Assembly: GCA_964352225.1 (NCBI GenBank)
Contig: CAYGRM010000059.1
Location: 1-22,944, forward strand
DNA from: CAJQQY01 sp964352225
GTDB taxonomy: Bacteria; Bacteroidota; Bacteroidia; Chitinophagales; Saprospiraceae
Reading direction: 5' to 3'
DNA length: 22,944 nucleotides
The notes beneath the pieces were generated by a model. The model saw nothing but the letters and a program-made list of their open reading frames with translations, was not told the origin of the DNA and ran no database searches. Positions 1 through 7,536 of the stretch are shown here, in pieces; within the stretch, counting starts at the first letter, position 1; every line of letters begins with the position of its first letter. A program made the position numbers and the translations under genes.

Positions 1-115
1 ACATTATTCCAACCATTTTTTGCTGGCAAAAAAAAACATCATAAAGTCATAAAAAGTCGGCGTCTAAAAAAAAATCGATAAGTGGTTATTTTCGTACTTA
101 ACTGAAATTTTAATT

Positions 116-136
116 CCTCGTCAACTTGTTGCGAGG
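116..136. repeat. Small hairpin downstream of the alpha/beta hydrolase gene
   Basis: A short inverted repeat with arms CCTCG(T)CAAC and GTTGCGAGG lies about 60 bases beyond the stop codon of the minus-strand hydrolase gene. It could help end transcription, but no clear T-run follows it on the minus strand, so the role is only a guess. The rest of the first 194 bases is AT-rich and I see no gene in it. Confidence 0.25.
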
Positions 137-194
137 TAGTTTAATTTTTCAAGTTGTCGCTTCTGTTATAACAATGTATTTACAAAAAATAAAA

Positions 195-1094
195 TCAACT
201 AATTTCAGCTTCTCTCTCCGCCAGCCAATCAAGAATTACTTTACGAACTTCATTATTTTCATAGCTCCAATTTGCAGTATCCAAATGAGTCCCACCTTCA
301 ATGAAGTGTAACTTAGCCAAGGTTGGATTAATTGATTTTAATTTTTCTAAAAAGGTAATGGTGTTTCGATAGGGGACTAGTCCATCTTTATTTCCATGGA
401 TCAAAAGAATTGGGCGAGATTCGGATTTACTTAAATAGTTGATTGGATTCGCTTTTTTAAATTTTTTTCCATTTTTATTACCTGCATATAAATACAATAG
501 GATAGACCATTTCATTTGACCTATATCAACGGGTGATCCACTCAAAAATATACCCCTGATTTGATTGGGAGAAATATTTATTTTTTTTAATTCATCATCA
601 TCATATGCTAAAAGAGCAGCCAGATTAGCTCCAGCCGACATGCCTCCAATGATAAAATTATTAACTTCTAAATTTTCTTCTTTTAAAAATTGAGTTAATT
701 TTTTCAGACACATGGTGATGTCCTCACGCATTTCGATATAAGAATTAAACGGGGCTTTTCGATAGTTACTAAAAACAGAAACATACCCATGATCAGCAAA
801 TAGTTGCCCTGCAGCTCGCAGCATTTCGGGAGTTCCTGCAACCCATCCGCCACCATGAAAATATAGGATGGCATGTTTTTTTAGAAGGGTATTTTTTTTT
901 GGTCGATGAAAAAGGAAGTATTGTTGGCGGTGCTTTCCAAATTTTATTTTTTGAGTAATTAGGTTTTTTTTGGGAACCCTAAAGTTTTTAAACCAAAATA
1001 TTGGGAGATGTAATATTTCATGAAGATTGTTTCCTTTTGGGGTCAAAAAAAGGAGAAGGAAATAACCAACAATAATAAAGAGGAGAATTGCCAT
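195..1094 (-). CDS. Alpha/beta hydrolase, HSL-like esterase/lipase, membrane-anchored
   Basis: This 299-residue protein has the marks of the hormone-sensitive-lipase branch of alpha/beta hydrolases. An HGGGW oxyanion-hole motif lies at residues 80-84, and a GMSAGA nucleophile elbow puts the catalytic serine at 153. The likely acid is Asp237 (GNKDG) and the likely base His270 (GGTHLD). These enzymes hydrolyse carboxylic esters; the substrate cannot be told here. The first 18 residues are strongly hydrophobic with no clear signal-peptidase site, so the enzyme is probably held at the membrane by an uncleaved anchor. It is monocistronic: the next minus-strand gene upstream is more than 240 bases away. 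The family call is firm; the substrate is unknown. Confidence 0.85.
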   Translation of the reverse strand: MAILLFIIVGYFLLLFLTPKGNNLHEILHLPIFWFKNFRVPKKNLITQKIKFGKHRQQYFLFHRPKKNTLLKKHAILYFHGGGWVAGTPEMLRAAGQLFADHGYVSVFSNYRKAPFNSYIEMREDITMCLKKLTQFLKEENLEVNNFIIGGMSAGANLAALLAYDDDELKKINISPNQIRGIFLSGSPVDIGQMKWSILLYLYAGNKNGKKFKKANPINYLSKSESRPILLIHGNKDGLVPYRNTITFLEKLKSINPTLAKLHFIEGGTHLDTANWSYENNEVRKVILDWLAEREAEIS

Positions 1095-1207
1095 TTTTTG
1101 CTGTAAAAATTATTTAAAGAATGTACATAGAACAATAAACGTTTATACGTGTTACATCAGAAATACGCCGAAGTTCAAATTTTTTAAATTTTCAAAACTG
1201 GATATTT

Positions 1208-1312
1208 ATGAAACGGTTGACATTTTTTAGAGGTTTTTTAATTGCTGTTTGTTGTTCTGGTTTATTATGGAGTTTAGTTCTTTTAGCAATTTTAAGAGTT
1301 AGTGTTTTATAA
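1208..1312 (+). CDS. Possible 34-residue single-pass membrane peptide
   Basis: A short open frame starts at ATG 1208 and stops at TAA 1310-1312. It encodes a basic start (MKRLTFFRG) followed by about 22 mostly hydrophobic residues, which fits a single membrane helix with its N terminus inside. It fills much of the space between two minus-strand genes. CTGGA lies eight bases before the ATG and could be a weak ribosome site. Very small proteins of this shape occur in Bacteroidota, but I recognise no named family. AT-rich DNA gives such frames by chance, so confidence is modest. Confidence 0.4.
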   Translation: MKRLTFFRGFLIAVCCSGLLWSLVLLAILRVSVL

Positions 1313-1337
1313 AAAGTAAACAGGTTTTTTATCCAAA

Positions 1338-2273
1338 TTAATCTATTCGACTTTGTTCTTTTTTGATCAAAGGTTGATTGTTTATTTCTACTTGAAAAAT
1401 ATCTTTTCGCGAATAATGACCAATTCCATCAAAGTCTAATTTGTTGGCAATCAAATCATCCAAATCTAATTCCGCCGTAAGCATTCCTGATTCATCAAAT
1501 AATGGTCCTGCAATTATTTCTCCCTGAGGTCCAACGATGATACTTCCTCCTCTACAAATTTCTTCTTTTTCATTTTCAACTAAAGTATGATATTTATCAG
1601 GGTACATTGATTTTTGGAAAAATTGGTTACAACCTAAAACAAAGCATTTTCCTTCCATGGCAATATGTCTCATCATAGAAGTCCAGCTATCTCTTGAGTC
1701 CGCAGTCGGTGCGATATAAATTTCAACTCCTTGTTGGTACATTGAGAATCGAGCAAGCGGCATCAAATTTTCCCAACAAATTAAACCTCCTAGTTTTCCT
1801 ATCGGAGTATCAAAACTAACTAAAGAAGAACCGTCTGCTTCTGCCCAAATAACTCGTTCTTGCCCAGTTGGTTTTATTTTTCGATGTACTCCTAACAATC
1901 CATTTACGGGAGAAATATAAATCATCGAACAATACAAACTCCCTGTATTTTTTACTTGCTCGGTAATTCCAATCACTAAATAAATCTGATTTTCATTTGC
2001 GATGGATTCAAGTTGAGTCAAGTCATCACTTTCTAAATCAATACTATTTTTGAAATACTCAAGATATAAAGCTCGACCTTCCGCCGATCGACTTCCCACC
2101 TTTGTTCCAAAGTCAAAACCTCTCGGATATCCAGGAATGAATGATTCAGGGAAAACGGCTAATTGACAATTTTGATCAGCACTCTTTTTTGCCCACGCAC
2201 TTACTTTTTGAATGGTTTTTTGTTTGTCAAAAAAAACGGGAGCATCTTGGATGACTGCAACTTTTACTTTCAT
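1338..2273 (-). CDS. Nitrilase / carbon-nitrogen hydrolase
   Basis: This 311-residue protein belongs to the nitrilase superfamily and carries the full Glu-Lys-Cys triad. Glu43 is in FPESFIPGYP, Lys132 in the HRKIKPT stretch, and Cys166 in GLICWENLMPL. The CWEN context and HRKxxPT motif are typical of true nitrilases, which turn a nitrile into a carboxylic acid and ammonia, rather than of amidase or NAD-synthetase branches. Length matches the family. It has no signal peptide, so it should act in the cytoplasm. The gene stands alone: 128 bases separate it from the next gene upstream on the same strand, and no pathway genes sit nearby to name the nitrile. Confidence 0.9.
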   Translation of the reverse strand: MKVKVAVIQDAPVFFDKQKTIQKVSAWAKKSADQNCQLAVFPESFIPGYPRGFDFGTKVGSRSAEGRALYLEYFKNSIDLESDDLTQLESIANENQIYLVIGITEQVKNTGSLYCSMIYISPVNGLLGVHRKIKPTGQERVIWAEADGSSLVSFDTPIGKLGGLICWENLMPLARFSMYQQGVEIYIAPTADSRDSWTSMMRHIAMEGKCFVLGCNQFFQKSMYPDKYHTLVENEKEEICRGGSIIVGPQGEIIAGPLFDESGMLTAELDLDDLIANKLDFDGIGHYSRKDIFQVEINNQPLIKKEQSRID

Positions 2274-2401
2274 AAATTGAAATTTCCTTTTTTTAAAATA
2301 AGAAAATTAATAAGTGTATGCAAATTATAAAACTTGATCTCCTTTCAATTAGACCATTAAAATAACTTGAATAATTGTTTCCACTTTTTAAAATAAGCGG
2401 A

Positions 2402-2896
2402 TTATTTTTCCTTATTACTTTCTTCAGCCATTAATCTTATTTTTTCCAAAATATCTTCAATCGGGTAATTTTCCTCCGACATCACATGAGAGGTTTTATC
2501 GAATTGTTCCAAAATTAAAAGTCGATCATAATTCATTAAAGAATCGGGTGGAGGAGTGGAGATGGTCATTGGTTTGTCGATGTAGATATAAGCATTTTGA
2601 ATGTCTTCGTAGGCTACTTTTCCTCTAGGAGTTTCAATGGAGTCTTTATATAATTTTATAGTCTTAAATTTGAGGCTATTCCAAAAGTTTAACACCGCAG
2701 TTGATGTAGTCAAAAGTAGAGCTATTCCTAAAAGAATGGAATACAATCCTCGACGTTTGGCTTCATCATAACTCATTTCTCTTTTATTTAAAAAAATTAT
2801 AATACCTAAAATCACTAGCGAAAGTATAGTGAAAATGACAGTTATTACATTTGCCTTAAAGGTGATTGGTTCAAAAATATAAATAGGTGTGTCCAT
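2402..2896 (-). CDS. Two-helix membrane protein of unknown function
   Basis: I do not recognise this 164-residue protein. It has two hydrophobic segments (about residues 15-36 and 50-70) separated by a short basic loop. A C-terminal soluble part of about 90 residues follows, with alternating hydrophobic residues (IKLYKDSIETPRGKVAYEDI). That pattern, strand-turn-strand after two helices, resembles small bacterial PH-like membrane proteins, but this is only a visual impression. A TAnnTTTG-type -7 box lies 36 bases before the start. The gene is not tightly linked to its neighbours. Confidence 0.7.
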   Translation of the reverse strand: MDTPIYIFEPITFKANVITVIFTILSLVILGIIIFLNKREMSYDEAKRRGLYSILLGIALLLTTSTAVLNFWNSLKFKTIKLYKDSIETPRGKVAYEDIQNAYIYIDKPMTISTPPPDSLMNYDRLLILEQFDKTSHVMSEENYPIEDILEKIRLMAEESNKEK

Positions 2897-2932
2897 CGTT
2901 GAGGTTTAAATTTTTCATAAATTATGTCCGCA

Positions 2933-2940
2933 CAAATGTA
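2933..2940 (-). promoter_or_regulatory. Candidate -7 box for the two-helix membrane protein gene
   Basis: On the minus strand this reads TACATTTG, a perfect match to the Bacteroidota primary-sigma -7 consensus TAnnTTTG. It lies 36 bases before the ATG at 2896. I found no good TTG at the -33 spacing, so only half the promoter is visible. Confidence 0.4.
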
Positions 2941-3087
2941 AATAAACAACTTTGATTCTTTGTTTTCGTATCAATATTTTAATAGTTATAAAAAACTGCT
3001 ATTTTGTCGAAATATAAGTTCAATTATAGGTTGATCATATTTTTTATAAGTAAAAAATGATTAAACTATAAACCATAAAATTTGAAT

Positions 3088-5030
3088 ATGGGAAGTAAAT
3101 CATCCATTAATTATTGGTTGTTTCAAAATAATCCGAAGAAATTTAAACTTCGGGAAGCCCTTCAGCAAGAAGCTCTTAAGACTTTTGTCGTTAAGACTCA
3201 TCAAGGGAAANNNNNNNNNNTGCAGCGCATAAAAACAAAATAAATATAGGAGATAAAGTAATCATTTGGCAAACTGGGGAAGAGGCTGGTTGTTATGCTT
3301 TGGCAACGGTGGCCTCAAATGTTGAAAATGAACCAGCAGAACAGCAGGAAGTTCCTTTTTTTAAAGAGGCACCCAAAGAAACTAAGCGAGTACATTTAGA
3401 TATTGATTATAATCTGTGGAGTAAGCCAATTACCAAGGATTTTATTCCTTTGAGCAAATCGTTTGATCGATTTTATGGAGGACTTTCAGGGACGAACTAT
3501 AAAGCAACCGAAGAACAATTTGAGGAAATAATTAATCTGGTAGAGCAACAAGATATTCTTGCAGAACCTTCCATTGCTTATGATCCACAGACTTCTTTGA
3601 ATCATCCCCTTAACCTGATTTTGTACGGTGCTCCTGGTACTGGTAAGACTTATCATGCGATTAATTATGCGCTTTCGATCATCGAGAACCGAACCTTGGA
3701 AGAATTGGAAATGGAACCGAGAGGAGCATTGCGACATCGATTTAATGAATACTTAGAAGAAGGTTGGATTCAGTATGTCACTTTCCATCCATCGTTTGCA
3801 TACGAAGATTTTGTAGAAGGAATAAAACCTCAAACCACTCAGCAAGGTAATGTAGTTTATGAAGTCGAGGATGGAGTTTTTAAATATATTTCATTGACCG
3901 CCAAACGGCATTTGGTGGAAGTACTATTGACTTTGATTCCGGTGCAAGAAGTCAAAATTGATTATGAAGCATTGTACAGTTCATTCCTTTTGTATTTGGA
4001 AAGTGATGATTTTAATTCCTTTGAATCTCGAACTGGTAAAAGGATGCTCCTACAGAAAATTGCTCGGACTGGCAACCTGACTGTCCGTCCTGAAAATTCA
4101 TTTTTGGCTTACACAATTTTCAAAAGTAAATTAAAAAAACTCTACAAATCCTTCCAATCGGTAGACGATATAAAACACACTCAAAACGATATCAATCTTT
4201 TACTAGGAGGCGTAAATACTCGAGCTTACTGGTCTGTTTTTAATGAGTTGAAAAAATTTGAACCGAGTTTTGTTCAGGCGTTGATGGAAGAAGATCAAGG
4301 AGATATTCAGTTGCCAGAAGAAGGTATTGATGCTTTTGAATTGAATAACCTATCTGAAGTAGCCAAAAATAGAGCAGGGAAATTTGTCTTAATTATAGAT
4401 GAGATTAATCGAGGAAATATTGCTGGAATTTTTGGTGATATGATTACCTTAATTGAAGAAGATAAGAGAGAAAGTAATTCGGAAGCTTTAAAAATTATTT
4501 TGCCTTACTCCAAATCTTATTTTTGCGTTCCACCTAATTTGCACCTCATCGGAACTATGAATACTGCTGATCGAAGTGTAGAATCTTTAGATGCGGCTCT
4601 TCGTCGCAGGTTTACTTTTGTCGAACAAAAACCTACTCCGGGAGTACTGACACAGCCACCTATTTCAGGAGTGGATTTGAAAAGAATGTTGGATAAAATT
4701 AACCAAAGAATCTCTATTCTTTTAGATGAAGATCATGTGATTGGACATGCTTATTTTTTGGAAGTAAATAGTTTTGCAGAGTTGAAGAGTGTTTTTGCCA
4801 ATAAGATTTTACCGTTGTTGCAGGAGTATTTTTATGGTGACTTTGGGAAAATTGGATTAGTGTTAGGGAAAGAGTTTTTGATAGAACGAAAGTTCTCTTC
4901 TGATGATTTTGCCAATTTCGATTATGAATATATGCATGAATTGACCGACAAAAAAGTGTACCAAATTCAAAATGTCGAAGAATTGGAAGCTTCAGCATTT
5001 ATTCGAATTTATGAAAAAGATTTTACATAA
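3088..5030 (+). CDS. mcrB: EVE domain-McrB GTPase fusion, split by an assembly gap
   Basis: This is a modified-DNA restriction protein. The ATG at 3088 opens 41 codons (MGSKSSINYWLFQNNP...) that look like the start of an EVE domain, a fold that binds modified bases. After ten Ns the frame resumes at 3222 with a GDKVIIWQTGEEAGCYALA stretch that completes the same domain, so the apparent TTG start at 3300 is false. The frame matches only if the true gap is 2 modulo 3, not 10. An AAA+ GTPase follows: Walker A GAPGTGKT at 3627-3650, Walker B FVLIIDE at 4383-4403, and the McrB signature MNTADRS at 4557-4577. About 150 residues separate the Walker A region from Walker B. McrB cuts DNA only with its nuclease partner McrC, and no McrC gene is adjacent: the next gene converges from the other strand. 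Confidence 0.85.
3211..3220. other. Assembly gap (10 N)
   Basis: Ten Ns join two contigs inside the EVE-domain part of the mcrB gene. The reading frames on the two sides are incompatible at a length of ten, so the number is a placeholder rather than a measured distance. Confidence 0.95.
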
Positions 5031-5146
5031 CGTAGCAGGACTCTCCCGAGTCCTGTCTCTTAATAACATTACTTATTTCAGGACTTCCCCGAGTCCTGTC
5101 TCTTAATAATATTACTTATTTCAGGACTCAGGAGAGTCCTGCTACG
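5031..5146. repeat. REP-like palindrome cluster between convergent genes
   Basis: Three hairpins stand in a row: GGACTC/GAGTCC around TCCC, GGACTT/GAGTCC around CCCC, and GGACTC/GAGTCC around AGGA (TCCT on the other strand). The first two head 43-base direct repeats (5036-5078 and 5079-5121) that differ at only three positions. The whole block is closed by a perfect 13-base inverted repeat, CGTAGCAGGACTC and its complement. It starts directly after the mcrB stop and runs into the end of the kinase gene on the other strand, whose last codons and TGA stop it supplies. It may serve as a two-way terminator. The layout resembles REP/BIME elements spread by IS200-like REP-associated transposases; no such transposase is in the window. 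Confidence 0.8.
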
Positions 5147-6153
5147 GAAATTAAAAGCCTAATTTGATTCTTTGCACGATTGAAATTATGTTCCGTGTAC
5201 ACCGTGTTATAATATTTGTCTCCATCCAAATAATCTGTCAAGAATCGAATAGCTTGCTCGTAAATTATCACCTTTGCTCCAAGTAGTAAATTATCCTTTT
5301 CAACTTCAGTTAACCAGCTTTCCGTTGATTCCAAGAATCCTTTTTTCAACATCTCAAAGTAGGGTAGGGATATTTTAATATTTTCAAAATCAATAGATTC
5401 CTCATCTTCTTCACAAGTCATCGTTCTGACTAAATCTCCAAAGTCATGTAAAATATAACCTGGCATAATGGTGTCCCAATCAATCACCGCTTTTACTTTT
5501 TTACTTTTATCGAAAAGTAAATTGCTAATTTTTGGATCTGCGTGAACTACTCTAATAGAGCATTGTAGTTTCTCAAAATCTATGATTAAAAATTGCCATT
5601 TTCTAATTTGCTCAATTTCATTTTTCGCAAATTGTACTCGATGAAACTCATCTTTTTGAATGGCTTTTTCTAAATTTTCTAGCCTCAATCTGGTGTGGTG
5701 GAAATTAGGAATGGAGGGCTTAATTTTTTCAATGGGTAAATCTTTTAAGTAAGTCAAAAACTCTCCAAAGCTTTTCCCCGTTTGATATACTTTTTCTTTA
5801 GACCCTGCTTTTGTAAACTCTTGTACCTCTTTTATGAAATCAAATAATCGCCAGAATTCCCCTTCGGAAGTTTGTAACAATACATTTCCATTTAGGGTTT
5901 TTCTGATGTTTAAAATTGATTTTGGATAATTTTTCTTTTTTAAATGTGCTGAAACTAACTCAATGTTTTTCATCAAATCCCAAGGGTTTTTAAAAACATT
6001 TGAATTGATTTTTTGCAAAATAAAATCACCCTCTGCATGCTGCAAAAAAAAGGTTCGGTGAATTAACCCCGAACCAAATGGAATGATTTTGTAATCATTT
6101 ATATTTTGAAAAAATGATTGTAGAATTAAATCTAAATGGCTGCTGCGTTCCAT
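5128..6153 (-). CDS. APH-fold sugar kinase, N-acetylhexosamine 1-kinase-like
   Basis: This 341-residue protein has the aminoglycoside-phosphotransferase fold. The catalytic loop is HADPKISN (H204-N211, Asp206 the likely base), and the metal-binding motif is DWDTIMPG (from Asp225). The DxDTxMPG form and the total length match NahK-type kinases, which phosphorylate GlcNAc/GalNAc at C1, better than antibiotic kinases. Its start overlaps the end of the upstream nucleotidyltransferase gene by 22 bases, so the two are co-translated. The expected path is free sugar to sugar-1-phosphate to nucleotide sugar, parallel in logic to the AmgK/MurU cell-wall recycling pair. The last six residues (SVAGLS) are encoded by a REP-like palindrome that also provides the stop codon, which suggests the original C terminus was replaced. 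Confidence 0.8.
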   Translation of the reverse strand: MERSSHLDLILQSFFQNINDYKIIPFGSGLIHRTFFLQHAEGDFILQKINSNVFKNPWDLMKNIELVSAHLKKKNYPKSILNIRKTLNGNVLLQTSEGEFWRLFDFIKEVQEFTKAGSKEKVYQTGKSFGEFLTYLKDLPIEKIKPSIPNFHHTRLRLENLEKAIQKDEFHRVQFAKNEIEQIRKWQFLIIDFEKLQCSIRVVHADPKISNLLFDKSKKVKAVIDWDTIMPGYILHDFGDLVRTMTCEEDEESIDFENIKISLPYFEMLKKGFLESTESWLTEVEKDNLLLGAKVIIYEQAIRFLTDYLDGDKYYNTVYTEHNFNRAKNQIRLLISVAGLS

Positions 6154-7043
6154 AATGCTTTCGGATATTTTCCATCATTATGAAGATTTTTCATAGCAGC
6201 AACTACATCATTTTTATCTTCTTTATACGTTACTCCGTACCATTTTTCAGTAGAAGTCAAAACCTTAAGTTTGATCGCTTTTTTTTCTAGTAAGTCATTG
6301 ACTACCAAGGGAATATAAAATTCAGCTTTTGGATTATCAGGGTTGTTCTTCACGAAATCTACAAACATTTGACGACTGTGTTCAAAGACATTTTGATGGA
6401 AACCCCAAAGGTTCATGGATACAATAGTATCATCTTCTAGGAAGATTTTTTTCCCACCTTCTTCATAGCAAATTACATTTCCAATTCTTCGAATACTTGT
6501 TCTTTCAGTTACGGTTGTCAAGTAATCATTTTCATCAGCTGAACAAACTCCTCGTGAAACAGACCCATTTTCAGAGATCGTATTTTTCAATTGAAAACCA
6601 ACCATGGAGTAGTTCTTCTCATCACAATCATTGATTAAAAAATCAGCTACTTTTTGCAATGCTTCAATACCATAATAATCATCTGCGTTCACTACTGCAA
6701 ATGGTTCATCAATTAAGTCTTGAGCGACTAAAACAGCATGTCCAGTTCCCCAAGGTTTAACTCTTTCAGGCATTTCATCGATACCTTCAATTTTGGTATT
6801 GACTTCTTGAAAAGCAAATTTGATGTCGATTTTTCCTTGAAATTTATTTGAAACCTTTTCTTTAAACGCTTCTTCAATATTCTCCCGAATCACAAAAACA
6901 ACTTTTCCAAAACCAGCACGAATGGCATCGTAAACTGAATAATCGATTATTGTTTCTCCATTAGGACCAACTTCGTCCAACTGTTTTAATCCTCCATATC
7001 TACTACCCATTCCGGCAGCTAAAACTAAAAGTGTAGGTTTCAT
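6132..7043 (-). CDS. Sugar-1-phosphate nucleotidyltransferase
   Basis: This is a 303-residue NTP-transferase-fold protein. It begins with the nucleotide-binding loop LAAGMGSRYGGLKQLDEVGPNGE (residues 8-30, signature GxGxRxxxLK). The metal-binding aspartates are in VVNADDYYG (Asp121/Asp122). It should join a sugar 1-phosphate to a nucleoside triphosphate to give an NDP-sugar and pyrophosphate in the cytoplasm. The C-terminal stretch WYGVTYKEDKNDV is common to Bacteroidota and Firmicutes members of this group, whose exact sugar is usually not known. It is the first gene of a two-gene operon with the downstream kinase. A TACATTTG -7 box lies 40 bases upstream of the ATG. Confidence 0.85.
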   Translation of the reverse strand: MKPTLLVLAAGMGSRYGGLKQLDEVGPNGETIIDYSVYDAIRAGFGKVVFVIRENIEEAFKEKVSNKFQGKIDIKFAFQEVNTKIEGIDEMPERVKPWGTGHAVLVAQDLIDEPFAVVNADDYYGIEALQKVADFLINDCDEKNYSMVGFQLKNTISENGSVSRGVCSADENDYLTTVTERTSIRRIGNVICYEEGGKKIFLEDDTIVSMNLWGFHQNVFEHSRQMFVDFVKNNPDNPKAEFYIPLVVNDLLEKKAIKLKVLTSTEKWYGVTYKEDKNDVVAAMKNLHNDGKYPKALWNAAAI

Positions 7044-7083
7044 AAATATTTAAATTAGATTTTTAAGATTTTTAAAAAGTATA

Positions 7084-7091
7084 CAAATGTA
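7084..7091 (-). promoter_or_regulatory. Candidate -7 box for the nucleotidyltransferase-kinase operon
   Basis: The minus strand reads TACATTTG, a full match to TAnnTTTG, 40 bases before the start codon at 7043. No TTG is found at the expected upstream spacing, so the call rests on the -7 element alone. Confidence 0.4.
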
Positions 7092-7252
7092 TGATTTTTT
7101 TTTTGAATGGTTGATTTAAAAAATCATCATTTGTCAATAGGTTTAACGAAACGTTTTCAATTTCAGTTACTTTATTTTGTCTGAATTTTTAGATAGAAAA
7201 TCCGAAGCGTTAGATCTACGCACTACTGAAGTATATGATTATGTACATCCCC

Positions 7253-7387
7253 CAAAAGCTAAATTTAAAGTATTGATTTTCACCACAGGAAACTCAGATT
7301 TTTACTAATTATTTTCCACTAATTTCATAAAAAATAATCTGCGATAAGATTAAATAATCTGTGGTGAAAATAAAAAGTTAGCTTTTG
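7253..7387. repeat. Nested inverted repeat in the 493-base intergenic region
   Basis: The left arm has two blocks, CAAAAGCTAA (7253-7262) and ATTTTCACCACAG (7276-7288). The right arm has the complements in the opposite order, CTGTGGTGAAAAT (7359-7371) and TTAGCTTTTG (7378-7387). The loop of about 70 bases contains a further pair, CAGATT and AATCTG. No protein is encoded. It may be a small non-autonomous mobile element, a structured RNA, or a degraded repeat. It occupies the middle of the region 7044-7536, which otherwise holds only the two candidate promoters. Confidence 0.6.
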
Positions 7388-7451
7388 TAAGACTACTATA
7401 AAATTTTATTGGAAATGTCAGATCCTTCAAAAAATCCAAAGTATGATTAGA

Positions 7452-7481
7452 TTGGATTTTTGCTCATAATACCTATCTTAG
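7452..7481 (+). promoter_or_regulatory. Candidate promoter of the cytochrome/DUF1080 lipoprotein gene
   Basis: TTG at 7452-7454 is followed after 19 bases by TATCTTAG at 7474-7481. This matches the Bacteroidota TTG-N19-TAnnTTTG layout with one mismatch in the -7 box. It would give a leader of about 50 A-rich bases before the ATG at 7537. Confidence 0.35.
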
Positions 7482-7536
7482 TGAGATATTTACGAGTATA
7501 TTTTTTCTATAAAACAAAAACGAAAAACAATCAATT

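Noticed and set aside
3300..5030. Reading mcrB as starting at TTG 3300
   Set aside because: The frame stays open upstream to the gap and encodes the second half of an EVE domain, so 3300 is internal.
5031..5146. CRISPR array
   Set aside because: Only two 43-base units follow each other without unique spacers, each unit contains its own hairpin, and no cas genes are present.
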